Shown: positions 47,381 to 59,600 of the stretch, piece after piece
Numbering within the stretch: position 1 is the stretch's first letter
Layout of the letters: each line of letters starts with the position of its first letter
NCBI GenBank assembly: GCA_025677815.1
Contig: JAIXMP010000051.1
Coordinates: 124,001 to 188,000 of the forward strand
Direction of reading: 5' to 3'
Source of the DNA: Phascolomyces articulosus
Taxonomy: Eukaryota; Mucoromycota; Mucoromycetes; Mucorales; Lichtheimiaceae
Length of the DNA stretch: 64,000 nucleotides
Translations under genes and position numbers: made by a program
Notes under the pieces: generated by a model
What the model saw: only the letters and a program-made list of their open reading frames with translations
Database searches by the model: none
Told to the model about the DNA's origin: nothing

Positions 47381-48442
47381 TTAATAAGTGGAAGAAGAAG
47401 GTGGATGATGTACACTGTTTGAACTTGTACGCCAACCAATCGACGAAGGCTTTAATACAAGAGTAAGAATAAGTATTACAAGGACAGTAAGTATAAAAAT
47501 GAAAAATGCATTGCGGGATCGCCGTTTCCATAGCAAATCGACAGCTTGACTACCAGGGTGGTGGCGTTGTGGTGGAACATGTAAAGCTCCAATAATCCAT
47601 AAAGGAGGAAACAAGAACCCAAATGCAAAATATAAAAATGAGCGTCTTCGTATTGGTTTTTTATCATTTTTTTTTGTATGTATCATGGTTGTTGCTATTG
47701 ATTTCTTTTCCGCTTTATTAATATCATTCCCATGATCGTGACTATCCATTACTACGCTTGAAGGATTCATAAGATGTGATGGAGCAGCAGTAGCAACAAC
47801 AGCGATCGGAGGAAGATGTGGAGGACTGTCAAAGTCCTGATCCTCGTTAATTTTTTCCTGCAAGCGCTCCTGCCAATTTCGGTGGGGTTCACGCTGATCC
47901 ATTAATTTCCAAGTGTCATGACGATCAGTTAATCCTTGTTCACGTATTGTTTTTAAAAAGCCTAATCGTGCTTCATTGCGTTGATGCTTTGCAAAGGACT
48001 CAGAAGGACATGGCAAAATATCAATTTGATCTGGGCATGGCGCCTGTACTTTGACATAATCAATTCTTGGTAATGTAGGTGTTTCCGCGGGAGAAGGACC
48101 AGGTGAAACGTCTTTACGTGGTGTCAAACGTCTTAGGTGTGTATATTGAGGATCAAACATGGCTTCCCATTCGTCTCGTTGTAATAATAATTGGTGCTGT
48201 TGTTGTTCTGTATTAGTGAGATGTGTAGTGGATTGACTGCTATTAGCACCCCCAGTTTCCACCATGGATGCTGATGATAATGTCATATTAGGTGTGGATG
48301 AGTTTGGAGTGAAAGGTGGTGGTGACATTTTGTTACTAATAATTGGAGTTGTACTAGGCTGGGTATCATCCATGTAATCTCTATATGTTCTAAAAAGTAG
48401 TAAAAAACGGGAAGGAAGGGATATAACAAAAGAAAACAACAT
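47381..48442 (-). CDS. Unrecognised protein with two C-terminal membrane segments
   Basis: A single frame of 353 codons on the minus strand. I do not recognise the family. The middle (about 25-265) is hydrophilic, Ser/Pro-rich, with a conserved-looking acidic/basic stretch RDEWEAMFDPQYTHLRRLTP at 89-108 and RNWQERLQEKINEDQDF at 188-204. Basic residues RRR at 266-268 precede membrane segment 1 at 269-288 (FLYFAFGFLFPPLWIIGALH); WKRRSRN then leads to segment 2 at 311-330 (AFFIFILTVLVILILTLVL). A short Ser/His tail follows. This suggests a cytosolic domain anchored by a hairpin in a membrane. The start is uncertain: the first 18 residues are unusually hydrophobic and the codons for MDDTQPS (Met24, 48373) follow a polypyrimidine-TTAG that looks like an intron acceptor, so translation may begin at Met24 or in an unseen upstream exon. 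Confidence 0.65.
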   Translation of the reverse strand: MLFSFVISLPSRFLLLFRTYRDYMDDTQPSTTPIISNKMSPPPFTPNSSTPNMTLSSASMVETGGANSSQSTTHLTNTEQQQHQLLLQRDEWEAMFDPQYTHLRRLTPRKDVSPGPSPAETPTLPRIDYVKVQAPCPDQIDILPCPSESFAKHQRNEARLGFLKTIREQGLTDRHDTWKLMDQREPHRNWQERLQEKINEDQDFDSPPHLPPIAVVATAAPSHLMNPSSVVMDSHDHGNDINKAEKKSIATTMIHTKKNDKKPIRRRSFLYFAFGFLFPPLWIIGALHVPPQRHHPGSQAVDLLWKRRSRNAFFIFILTVLVILILTLVLKPSSIGWRTSSNSVHHPPSSSTY

Positions 48443-48887
48443 AAAAATGGAAAAATAAATTCTACGTAGTTATTCATCGATTGTTTGTTGAACGTTGTGT
48501 ACATCCTTTCTGACGCAACGGAAATTTTTTTATACTATTGCTGTTACTGTTCCCGTATACCAGACGCTACTCGCTTTTAGAATACAAAAACCTTTATTTC
48601 GCGTTTTTCTTCCCTACCAAAGAAGTAGTGTATGCATGTGAATATTTTATTTGTTCATTTGAATAATATATACCAATAAGATAGAGGGGAAAAGTAACCA
48701 TTAATACAATTATTTTAGAATTAAATCTAGCCAATTGCCAACAAGTCCTCGGTTATATATTAAAACAGTTCATATTTAAAACATGTAAAAGACATAACAC
48801 AAGTATCACTAAGTTCTTATTATTATTAGTAGCATATATGTCTATTTGCACTGTTGTCACTATTGTCTTATTAAAATTAAAATCTAT
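48443..48887. other. Intergenic between GAL7 and the membrane protein gene
   Basis: About 445 bases, AT-rich. GAL7 is transcribed towards it, so it holds the GAL7 3' flank and the promoter of the membrane protein gene. The sequence near 48530-48640 is less AT-rich. No other feature seen. Confidence 0.5.
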
Positions 48888-50168
48888 CTACTGTTGATGC
48901 TGTTGCTTATAATGAATTTCAGAACATGCTCGTAATTGATTCGCTGCTTGTTCAGGTGTAAGATCCTGCAACACAAACAAAAAAATGAAAGAATGAAAAA
49001 GAAAGTAGCATAAGTACTATTAAAGATTAATATGATATACTTATTCATATTGAAAAAGAAAACATGCTATTACCCTCTGTGGCTCGGCAAGCATTTCAAA
49101 CCTACATGGATGTTGAGTTATACATTAGTTTCTGGTTTTTTTTTTTTTTAAAAAAAACACTATCCATTCTTCCATATTATGCTTGTTGATCGCTTTCAAC
49201 CAATGAAAAAGTTACCCAACAAGGAATTTTCGAATTGTGGCGCTGCGTAATAGCGGTGGATAAAAGTGAAAATGCAAGTGAGCATAATCATGGTTTTGAC
49301 GAACCGGTGCTTGATGAATCCCCATCGAATAAGGAAACGGACATTGGAACAAATTGTCGTAGCGACATGTAATCCTTCTTAATGCATCTGCCAAATCATC
49401 AATTTGCCGTGATGACAATTGAGGTAAACAAGTAACATGATCCTTTGGTAATAATAATACTTCAAATGGCCAAACGGCCCAAAAAGGTACGACACAAAGA
49501 AAAGTATCATTTTCAACGACAATACGCGTTTGTTCCTTGATTTCTCGCTTAGCATAGTCACATAGCAAGCAATGGCCATGGTGTATTTCTCGATAGGCTA
49601 TCAATGAATCGAATTCACGCTGAGGTTCAACAGGAGTACGTTCCAAACACCAAAGCTGACCATGCGGATGTGGATTAGAACAACCCATAGCTTGACCTTT
49701 GTTTTCAAATATTTGAACATATCGAATAAAATCCTTGCTTGCCATGTCACGATAGCATTTAATCCATTGATAAATGATTTTAACAATATCGTCTGTTGTC
49801 ATTTCTGCCATGGTGAGATCGTGACGTGGTGAAAAACAAATCACATGGCATTCACCACGTACACCCTGGATACGAAGTAAATCATCTTGTTCATCATCAC
49901 TGGTAGAGGAAGGTTGATCATCTTGTACAGCAGCAAAATCATTCATAAAACAAAATGTAGATGTGTAATTTGGATTAATGTCACCATGGGCACGTTTATT
50001 ACCCGGACATAAATAACATTGAGAGTCATAATGGGGTCGATCTTCTTGATTTACTTTTTCTTTTTGTCCTTGCCATGGTCGTTGATTTCGATGTGGTGAG
50101 CATAAAATCCAAGCTCGGGTTAATGGGTTATATCTTCGATGAGAATGACTACTATAATCAAACGACAT
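48888..50168 (-). CDS. GAL7: Galactose-1-phosphate uridylyltransferase
   Basis: Three exons on the minus strand (50168-49216, 49101-49074, 48965-48888) encode 352 residues; the middle exon is only 28 bases. The enzyme swaps UMP between UDP-glucose and galactose-1-phosphate in the Leloir pathway. Seen here: RRYNPLTRAWILCSPHR, the metal-binding CYLCPGNKRAHG with C51 and C54, FENKGQAMGCSNPHPHGQLW with the catalytic HPH at 167-169 (His169 is the expected uridylylated residue), the second half VVPFWAVWPFEVLLLPK, and HLHFHFYPPLLRSATIRKFL before the C-terminal GFEMLAEPQRDLTPEQAA. All key residues I can check are present. Length is typical (E. coli 348, yeast 366). No other galactose gene lies nearby, so there is no GAL cluster in this window. 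Confidence 0.95.
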
Positions 50169-52859
50169 AATTATTTGTGTCGTTTGTCGTTTGTTGTTGT
50201 AAGCTAAGGTCTTTGTTGTATAATAATATAACCGTTTATCGTAAATTATATGATAATACGTAATAATAACGTTAAAAGGAAAAAGAAGAAAGAGCTAGAA
50301 TAAATAAGCAATTTATTTTTTGGGGTAAAGGAAAAAGAAAGGTCTTACATAAATAAAAGATCCATCTAAAGTAATAAAATTATTTATGATTTGGCTCCTC
50401 CACACGCTTTCTAGGCTTATGTAAACGTAAGGGTTTCACAAAATAGGTTACACAGGGGCCACTCTCTTAACCTCCTTCTCTTTATGAATTATTGATTTCT
50501 ACAACTGAGCTTGATTTTTTCACTTGTAGTGCCACAATATTTACATTTGGCCTGATGAGGGATTTGAGATGTGGCAGTTGTAATAAGTGATATTTGTATC
50601 CTTCAATCTTATAATAACAATTAACAAGCCATCACGAAAATAAAAATAGACTGTAAATTTCGTTTTATTTGGCTATATTTTTTTTTGAAATAATTCTCCT
50701 TTGATAAACTACAAGCTCAAACTCGCATGCATACCTTTCTTGATCTTCACATCGAATCCGCACCAAAGAACATGATATATATTCAGATTATATACCGCCA
50801 TTGTATAATTGTTAACGTACAGTATTCAGTTATGTGTTATTTTTTAAAAAAAAACATTACCAAAACTTTCTCGTGCTGGTGATAGCGTGAATAACCATCC
50901 GTGTTTGACCCAACGATCCCAAAAAGGACCGTAATGATCGACATTTCATCATAAAAACATTTATTGCAAAGTAAAGGTTGATTACCACCAGTAAAAGTGC
51001 CATCACACCTTTCCTGTTTGATTAACGAAGGTAGCGAAGGTTGACTTACTAATAACATCAGTTTTATTTAAGTATATACGTATCATTTTAATATCTGATG
51101 AGCTAAAACACCTTCATGATTCAATTTAGTTTTCTGCCCATAGTATCATCGATCGAATGTTCTGATAAGGTCGTTTATTTCCAACGACAAAAATTCCTTG
51201 AAGGAAATCAATGTTTATCTGGTAGCAGCATTCAATAGCTCTTAACTATAAATTCCTTATGTTTTGTATGTGTCTTGAACTATAAAACTGTGGAAGTATT
51301 TTATAATATGATGATGAGAGTAATGATTTTGGTTTTTTGGACAACAGAGCCAAAGTCTCAAGTAGTTCTCATTTACTACCCACTCACCTCTACATATCAC
51401 AGCAATAAAGGGTGATTGTCGTCGATTGTCGTGCGTATGTTCCGAAATACATATATGTTAAAAAACTAATATTTATAAAAGCTAATGGCTTATTACCGGT
51501 AAGTTTTTTTTATCTTTGGCATTAAATCCACCAAGAATAAATCATACCGTGTCCGTATGATTGGATATACCAAATAAGGTATATCCAAGACAAAATGACA
51601 AAATAATAAAACAATCAGAAAGAAAAGATCTGTTAAGTCCATACTGATGGATGGAATAAAAAATTATAAAAGTTTTTCACTCATCATAAATCTTTGTCAT
51701 TAACGCACACAACACCAAGTAATAATAAATAATTAGTCGCAAACCCATCATCGAAAAGTATAAAAGGACACCAATTTTATCATATAAAATTATCATCATC
51801 TTATAGTATTCTTATTATTATTCAATAAACGTTTACCAGTTTCAACGTATTTTTTTTATTGTCTCATTTTCTACTATGATCTTTTATAATTTTCACAAAT
51901 CACAAGTAAAATATGGGTGTTAATAAGTACATAAATAAATTTGATTGCATTTGTTTAAATGTTCGAATTTAATTTACCCATTATCTTTCTTTTTTGATTA
52001 CTTAACAGTACGTGGTGATGTTTTTGTCTGATTTAATAATACATGGCGTTCAATTTCTGCACAAATAAAACAACCGGGCTCATTCACAAGGATATTATCT
52101 TTATCTTTGTAGTTCACACATGGATTGGTCCATATTACTGAACAGCATGTTATTTGCTGAATATATGTAAAGATAGGCATATCAAAAAAAAAAGATACCA
52201 ATCAAACAAACCCATTCTACCCCATGGATGTAATAAGTAGCTTATTCTTATGGCACCTCAATTATTTCGTTTTATGATCGGCGTTGATGCTGGTGCGGGT
52301 GATGATGGTAAAAAAGCTGAGTATCGCTCATTAGGAGAGCTTCCTATATAACGAGTGACCGATCCTATGGCTTCAGCTTCAAGTTGCTGCTAAAATAATA
52401 AAAGCATACAAAGGCGTATATATCACTATTTATTTGCACGTACCCAACAAAGCTATATCTATCTGTTTCATTCCTATTGAATATAAAGTGCCAGGTAGTT
52501 TTATAGATATCCATAGCATTCAAAGAAATGTAAGTGTAACTTTTTAATACTTTTAAGTCCCTTTCAATACTTTTTTTTATTTGATTTAAGCTGGTTTTGA
52601 AGTGTGTAACCTTTTTCAAACCCACGGTCTTGAGGTATAGGGTATTGTATTCTTAAATACATGAATGTATAATTCGTGTCATATGTTTTTTTTTCATAAT
52701 GTTGATATATATATCACATATTTAATATGTTATAATAATAGTGTTATACTTGAATAAATTTATTCATGTATTATTTTCTTTAATCCTAACCATGCATACG
52801 ATAAAAAAAGCCATTAGGATGGAATGCTACTATATCTATATAATAAATTATTGTTTGAT
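50169..52859. other. Long intergenic region with short unassigned open frames
   Basis: No confident gene. On the minus strand at 51055-50860 an open frame reads LPSLIKQERCDGTFTGGNQP then LLCNKCFYDEMS, and at 52150-51998 another ends in PGCFICAEIERHVLLNQ; both are Cys-containing and protein-like but I cannot join them or find a start. On the + strand 52250-52351 there is a 33-codon ATG frame (MAPQLFRFMIGVDAGAGDDG). They may be parts of a small gene or of a decayed one. The rest is AT-rich, with a T6/A9 palindrome at 50840-50854. Confidence 0.35.
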
Positions 52860-55240
52860 CTAGTTGACTCGTTTTTCGTATGACTTCCATAATTGCTCGC
52901 GCATCAAGAACTTTTGCGTTTTACCTATATAGCAAAATAAGATTGCATTAGTATGCAAAATATGAAACAGAGAAACGCGAAAATATCAAAATAAACATGT
53001 ATCAACTTACCAGTGCTAATTTACGTGACAAATGTAAAATTAAAAATTGAATTAAGTTCTTAATAGCACAGCATGATCAAGCACGATAATAATAAAAGTA
53101 AGAGAGTGTTAGCTTACCTTGTCTTCGGAATACTTTCAGTAAAGATCACCTTTGCGGGGCACTTGTAGCCAGCCAAGTTTTTTCTACAGTGATTAAGGAT
53201 AGCATCGGCTGTTGTACTTCGGCCTTCTCTTACTACGACAAAAGCAAATGGACGTTCACCCCATTTATCATCAGGACCAGCAATAATGGCACTAATACAG
53301 GAATGTCATATTTTGTTAAAAAACAGTTCTGTAATATCTTTTCCACAGTATGAACGCAAATAAATATACGGAACGTAACACTAACCATTCAGAAACTTCC
53401 TCCATACCAACAATTGTATTTTCAACTTCAATTGAGCTAATGTTTTCTCCACCAGACACAATCACATCTTTCGATCGATCAACAATTTCAATCACACCAT
53501 CAGCATGTCTTACTGCAAGATCGCCAGTCCAGAAAACGCCAGCTCTAAAGCATTTTTTGGTTTCCTCTGGATCATTATAATACCCCATCATAGTGACATT
53601 TCCAACCAAACAAATTTCTCCTACTTGTTGCCCGTCCGCAGTAACGTCATTGGCAGTTTTTTGATCGAGTACACGCACTTCGTCCTGAGTAATAATATTG
53701 TATCCCTGACGTGCTACCAGTCCCAGATGTTGATCCTCAGGATATTGCGAAAGTGATCCTCTATCATAAGTTAATACACAAGGACCGTATGTTTCTGTCT
53801 GTTTTTTTTAAAAAAAAAGTGCGATTTAGAATATCATGATATACCTTAACAAATTTCTGATCCCTTGCCAATCCATTCATTTATTAATTTTTATATTGTG
53901 TTACTTACTAAACCATAAACCTGTGTAAGATAAATATTGAGATCATTCAGGCCACGGATGATTTTAGGGGCAAGAGGGGCTCCCCCGCTGAATGCCAAAA
54001 GGGTATAATCGAGTTGTACAGCGTCTTTATGATGACAGACCTCGTTTTGAACTGTTGGAGCACCGCAGTAATGGGTAACGCGTAGTTCCTTAATAAGTTT
54101 CCAAATATAGGTATAGTCCATCTTATTCAACATCACCTGGGTTGCTATGTTTTACAAAAACATAAGTTCCATCAAGTAAATTAGTTATATAAATATGCCC
54201 CTCATTTTCCCCATCATATTTGACTATGTTACCTCCAGCAGCAACAAGTGCCCAAGGGAAATTCCAGCCATCTATCAAGAGGATTCCGTGAAAGTAATTT
54301 TTGGGTTAGTAAAAAAATACAGATCGAAATCTAAATAAAGGCTTTTTTCTCTTTACTTACTGCAATGGAACATAGGAAGAGTCCACAGATAAACAGTTTC
54401 TGGTGAAAGATGGGCTTGGACACACATTCCTATTGCCATCATGTAGCATCCACGGTATGAGACCATAACACCTTTAGGTCTACCTGTCGATCCAGAGGTA
54501 TAATTAATCGAAATCAGCGCATTTTCATCTGTTGTGAGTGGTAAGTCTTTCCATCCCAAAATTGTATTTGTATTTTGTAGAAGTTGCTCATAGGGACAGG
54601 GTGGATCGCCATTGTTTTGATAGTCCGCAACACGAATAATCTTCAAATTCCTTTGAACGGTGGGGGAAATGCGGGGAAATAGCTCGTCTTGGACAATCAA
54701 TACTGATGCGCCTGAATGTTTAATCACATAGTCAATCTCTGGTTGCGCCAAACGAGTATTGAGGGGTACCATGACAGCTGCAATAGATGGAATAGCATAC
54801 ATTGCTTCAAGAAAAGCCGGTACATTCTGGCAAAGGATTGCCACACGATCTCCTGGCTGCACAGCAAAATCGTGGAGTAGAAGGTTGGCAAGTCGTAAGG
54901 TTCGATCAGCAAGAGTTTCATAGTCAAACGAACGGTCACCATGTACGACAGCAGTCTTTTTACGGTATACCATTGCACTTCGTAGTAAGAAACGGACAGG
55001 GTCAAGTGGGGTAAGGTAAGGTACTTGGCCAGGTTTACGTTGGATGCGGTCTAAGAAGTATTTATAATTTTTCATACAAAGTAAGTTCCCTTTTGACAAC
55101 GATTATGTATAATACATATCCATTATTCATAAGCTTGATATTATATGCTTACATTTTTCGTGGTCAGGAGTATTGTTCTGTGGTGTTAAATGATTGGCAA
55201 TAGACTGCACCCGTCCTTTTGCAACTACGGAGGAAGCCAT
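52860..55240 (-). CDS. AMP-forming acyl-CoA synthetase (fatty-acid-CoA ligase type)
   Basis: Eight exons on the minus strand: 55240-55153, 55089-54361, 54271-54233, 54144-53909, 53798-53386, 53291-53118, 53015-53011, 52924-52860; 582 residues. The enzyme activates a carboxylic acid with ATP to an acyl-AMP, then forms the CoA thioester. Motifs: P-loop YTSGSTGRPKG at 226-236, LPMFHCNGWNFPWALVAAGG (built across exons 2-4), GAPTV, FSGGAPLAP, QVYGLTETYGP, the hinge-region GDLAVRHADGVIEIVDRSKD, SGGENISSIEVE and the catalytic-lysine motif PKTSTGKTQKF with K563. The layout (EPLTPLRFL-like start, HCNGW) is that of the medium/long-chain AMP-ligase group common in fungi and plants. There is no PTS1 at the C terminus (ends KRVN) and no membrane segment. 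The seventh exon is only five bases; without it the lysine motif is broken. Confidence 0.92.
53011..53015 (-). other. Five-base microexon of the acyl-CoA synthetase
   Basis: Read on the minus strand, ATTAG|CACTG|GTAAGT gives a consensus acceptor, five coding bases and a consensus donor. Exon 6 ends AAG-ACA-AG and exon 8 starts GT-AAA-ACG. Only inclusion of CACTG gives AGC-ACT-GGT, i.e. Ser-Thr-Gly, restoring PKTSTGKTQKF and keeping the frame to the stop codon. Skipping it would join AG to GT and shift the frame. Confidence 0.88.
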
Positions 55241-56664
55241 CCTGATAGCGTGTGAAAGAAAGGGATTGAAAAGAAAGGTGTTAAATTTCCCATGCTTTGG
55301 TCTCCTCCCTATTTATAGTTTTGCACTTGAGTCCGACTGTTGCAGATTTCCCCCACATTTCACAAGTTTCTTTTGGTAAAGAATAAGGCTACTGTTATAA
55401 TTTTTATAATATGCGTATAAAACTACTCTCCTTTCATCAACATCAACATCTTCTCCTTCTCCTTTCTTTTTTTTTTGACAATGACAAAAAATATATTCAT
55501 AATACTTCATCTGATCAAGTTAATATGTTTTTTATTAACAAAAAAAGGTCAAATTTTATAACCTGTATACTTGTTCATAAACAACTCTGCCTATACCAAC
55601 AACTGCATATGTTTACAAACTTCGGTGCTTTTACGTAAACCAATAAAGGTTTACCAATGATCGCGGGAAAAAAAGTTCACACGTCTTCTAGCTAATAATA
55701 TTATAAACCTTATGGGGGAGGGTTTGGCATTTACCACGGGTAAAAGAAGAATCCCATCAGCAATCTAGATTGACGAATAAACCATTTAATCCATTATAAA
55801 GCTTAAAGTTGATTGTTGGATGATTTTGTACAGAGAGCAATTCTTGAACTTTTAAGGAACGAAGGAGAGTTACAGTATATACATGCGGCTCAACCAGAAG
55901 GATTCGGTAAGTGGTATCATTGGTGCAAGTTAAACGAAAAAAACTGTTATCTCAGTGCATGCATTTGATGTTTATTAATAAAAAGCGAATATTGAAGTTA
56001 TTTAATTATTAGCAACATACTAAATCTCAAAGGATTCATATTATAAAAAAAGAACAAATGAAAGAACTTCATCAGAAACACATTATGACTAACATTAAAC
56101 GCTTAAACTTTTATGAGAAATAAAACGATATGCACCGGAACGATTTTTACATTATAAAAACATGATATATATGGAAATGAGATTTTTCCTTGGATAATGC
56201 AGATATATCGATATAGGATTAGGTGACACTTTATTTGCGGAAGGATTCGTAATAAATCCGCAAAGTATTGTAGAGTTGAGTATTATAAACGCAATCACGG
56301 CTATTCAAATAGCAAAGTATGATTATTGGCAAACAGCTAGTGAGCATTTGATAAGTCTTGACACACTTAAAATATTCTGTCTGTGCAAAACTCTTATTAT
56401 AGAATTATGACATTGTGTCACAAATACTCTTTAAAATGCTCTACCGAATCAACTAAGGTTATACTACAAAAATATCTAACTCTTTTTGATTCTCTCAATG
56501 GAGAGGTGGCATCAACAATATTATTATTTTTTATATCATTATAATGCAAAATGAAAACGTGAATGCGAATGCGAATGGGTATGATAAATATGGAAGACTT
56601 GATTGCTACGAATGCCAAAGAGCTCTGCAATAAGTAAAATTAAAAAAAAAATATAGGAATAAGT
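55241..56664. other. Intergenic with a possible decayed relic
   Basis: The first 150 bases are the promoter of the acyl-CoA synthetase. Between about 55825 and 56340 the + strand shows protein-like fragments in more than one frame (AILELLRNEGELQYIHAAQP near 55838-55900; IDIGLGDTLFAEGFVINPQS near 56210-56270) separated by stops, consistent with a decayed gene. I cannot identify it. No intact gene seen. Confidence 0.4.
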
Positions 56665-59600
56665 TATACCAATGGGAGAGTAAGGTGCTTAAGGAAATCT
56701 AAGTGAGGTCCTAGGGCAGCAGGAATTATCAGAATTGCCAAAAGTAATATACAAGCAACAATAAACAAGATTCCATAGAGTATTGCAATACGTCTTCGTC
56801 ATTGTTTCTGTGAAAGTGAAAACACAGGATTTCGAATTTGTTTGGATGGTTGAAGCCAAAACAGCATAAGTGAATGCCACTTGTCACTACCCGGAATCAG
56901 GCAGACTAAGAAAAGAATAAGCATGATATAGTGTCCTAGGATAAAATAAGTTGGAAACAATGTCATTTCGACTTACAGATATACTCGCGGAGCGGTTGCG
57001 ACAGCACATACCAACCGAGCTATATATAGAAAATGTTAATATTTGCAGAGTCTTGATTTTATATGCAAGAGTCAGAGATTTTAGAAAAGCAGGCTTACTC
57101 CATAACTGCACCAGCGACCTGTCCACCAGGCTTCATTACTTTCTCCTTCATTGAACTCGCGTGCCAAAAGGATAGTGACTGCCTTGATAATGACTCGTTG
57201 AACAGGTGTAATTGTAATTACGCCTAATAAGGTCCGATCAAAACGCCAGTCTTCCAAAAAGTAGAGCATTTCAAAAAAGGAAAAAAAGAGATTATGGACC
57301 AAGTATGTGCTATGACTGCGACCGTGGATCCAAATTTCACTTTGCAACAAAAGGATGCTAGAGGACTGGCTAGAATTGAAAAACCAAGAAGCCCACCAAG
57401 AACGGCAGCGTTCAACACGATCGGACCCAAAGAAAGTGCGGCAATACGAATTAACACACCTGACTTGGTGTGCTTTTCCTCATCAAGAATACTATGCACA
57501 AATAGATATGCAATGGTGCAAATACAAGCAATACAGACAGGTACAACAATTTCAGTAAAGAAAACCACAGCCAATTTTGCTCTTGGCTGGGGATTATCAA
57601 TTTTGCCACTCTTGCATTTAACCCCTGTCACCTTGGTTCTTTTAAACCAAGAGAATCCAATCCACGAGATTGAATGAGATGCACCGTTACCTCTCGAAAG
57701 CCAACGAAGGTATTCGCGATAATCGACAAAAAAATCGATAAGAGAAAACTGGTGTGGATTGAAAATGAAGGGTGAAAGAACCAAGGCGAGCGCCGTAATC
57801 AAGAAATATATAAGATGTGGCATCCATATAGCAATTGACCCAAAGAGAAGCATTCAAAAAACTTCTTGCACCAAAATAAGTACTTGAATCGGCGAATCGA
57901 GAAAAAAGCTGCGAAAACGGAATTCTTGATGTTGCAAAACCACGCCCAGTAGCTATGTAACGTGCCCCGCCGTATGACAAGTTGCTCAGAATGGAATCGG
58001 CGTAGCACTGGGTCACAAATATCTCAAAGAAGGGAGAAAATGACAATAATTGCTTTGTAAGACGAACAAGCCCGTAAAAATCCACGCTCATAAAGTTCTT
58101 GCAGGAACAATGGTAGGAACGAGATGGCAAATATAACAAAAATAGAAATCACTACACGCTTGAGCCAATCAAAGACTGGTACCAGATTATAGCACCCTTC
58201 TGGTTCCAACGGCGCATCTTTAGGAACATCCGGGTTAAACTCACACAAAGTGACAGGCATCGCCAATGCACCAATAACCAATGTAACAACCATAAAAAGC
58301 TGGACAGAAAGCATGATGAATATATTGTTGATGTGAAAGCCAGGGTGAGCATAGTAAAATGTCAAGAAACGATCCAAAGCTAGTTACGTTCCAGTGTAAT
58401 AGTATTCCCGTGAGAGCATCTGTTCGCCCATTCCTGTACCAATCTTTGTAATAAAGTTGAGAATGGAACCCATTCCAAGATCACGCCCTTTCCCGCACTG
58501 GTAATACTCAACATGCTTGATGCATCCACCTCGTTCAAATGCGTTCATACCAGCGTAGATATCCTCATTAAGGTACAAACCTTTCTGTGCTTTACGTACA
58601 CCTCCTCGAATTGTCATAAAAATACCATTAAGAAAATCTGGATGTCCGTAGTGAAGCTAATACAAACATGTGATTTATAATACAAATTTTAGATCCTTTT
58701 GTAAATTAAATGTTTTTCTTTCCATGAAATTCATTTATATTACCCTGCCACCAATAGTTGCCATAATGCGCTGACTAAGTGTTCCAAATGTTTGTTCTTT
58801 TCCAGCTGCAATATCACCAAGGACACCGATATTTTCAGAAAATATGTATTCCTGCACACCAACAATAGCCACAGGACTACCGTTTGAGTTTGTTTCAGAA
58901 CGGTATGATGACTGATGGTTGCTATGGGTCTTTTGTTCAAATTCTGCAAGTACATTACGAATCTTGAGACATTCCTCTAGATAATTATCTTGATTTGCGT
59001 CAATTAACTGAAGATATTCACCACAGTAAAATATCAGAGTGTGATTCTGGTTATCTGACTTGCCATCACCAAGGATTGGATTACCAGGTAATCGTATTCG
59101 GTATTTAGGTGACCTTGTACCATCCGCCAAGGTAGAACAGTGACTATCAATTAAAACGGAATAATAAGCATCTCGTTGCTCCTCTGTGTCATTACCCTCC
59201 ACGATTTCAATATACGCAATCTGAAGGTTCGGGTATTCCTTGAGTAAGACCTCAACATTTTCTCTTTCCTCCTTACTAAAATCGGCATATCGTTGCATGG
59301 CCAATACAAGTCGAAATTTGCGATGTGCCATTTGATCAAGTTCGTATTCTGCCATTTTTTCATCAGTGAAGAGTCCAGGCTGTTCAACACGATATAAAAG
59401 CTTGATTGCCTTGCCATAATTCATAAATCCAGTCACTGTCCGATACAATGTTTGTGTACGTAATGATGCCCATATCCGCGTGCGAAGAGTGTATTCCGGT
59501 GCAGAGGATTTGAAACCCATACAGTAAAACGGTAAATCATCTGTATCTTTGTGAACCCTTGTGGGTGCCGAATCAGTGACACTCCTGCCTTTTTCATTCA

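Noticed and set aside
57294..57677. 127-codon + strand frame in the glucan synthase region
   Set aside because: The minus strand carries unmistakable FKS homology over the same bases, so the + frame is a shadow.
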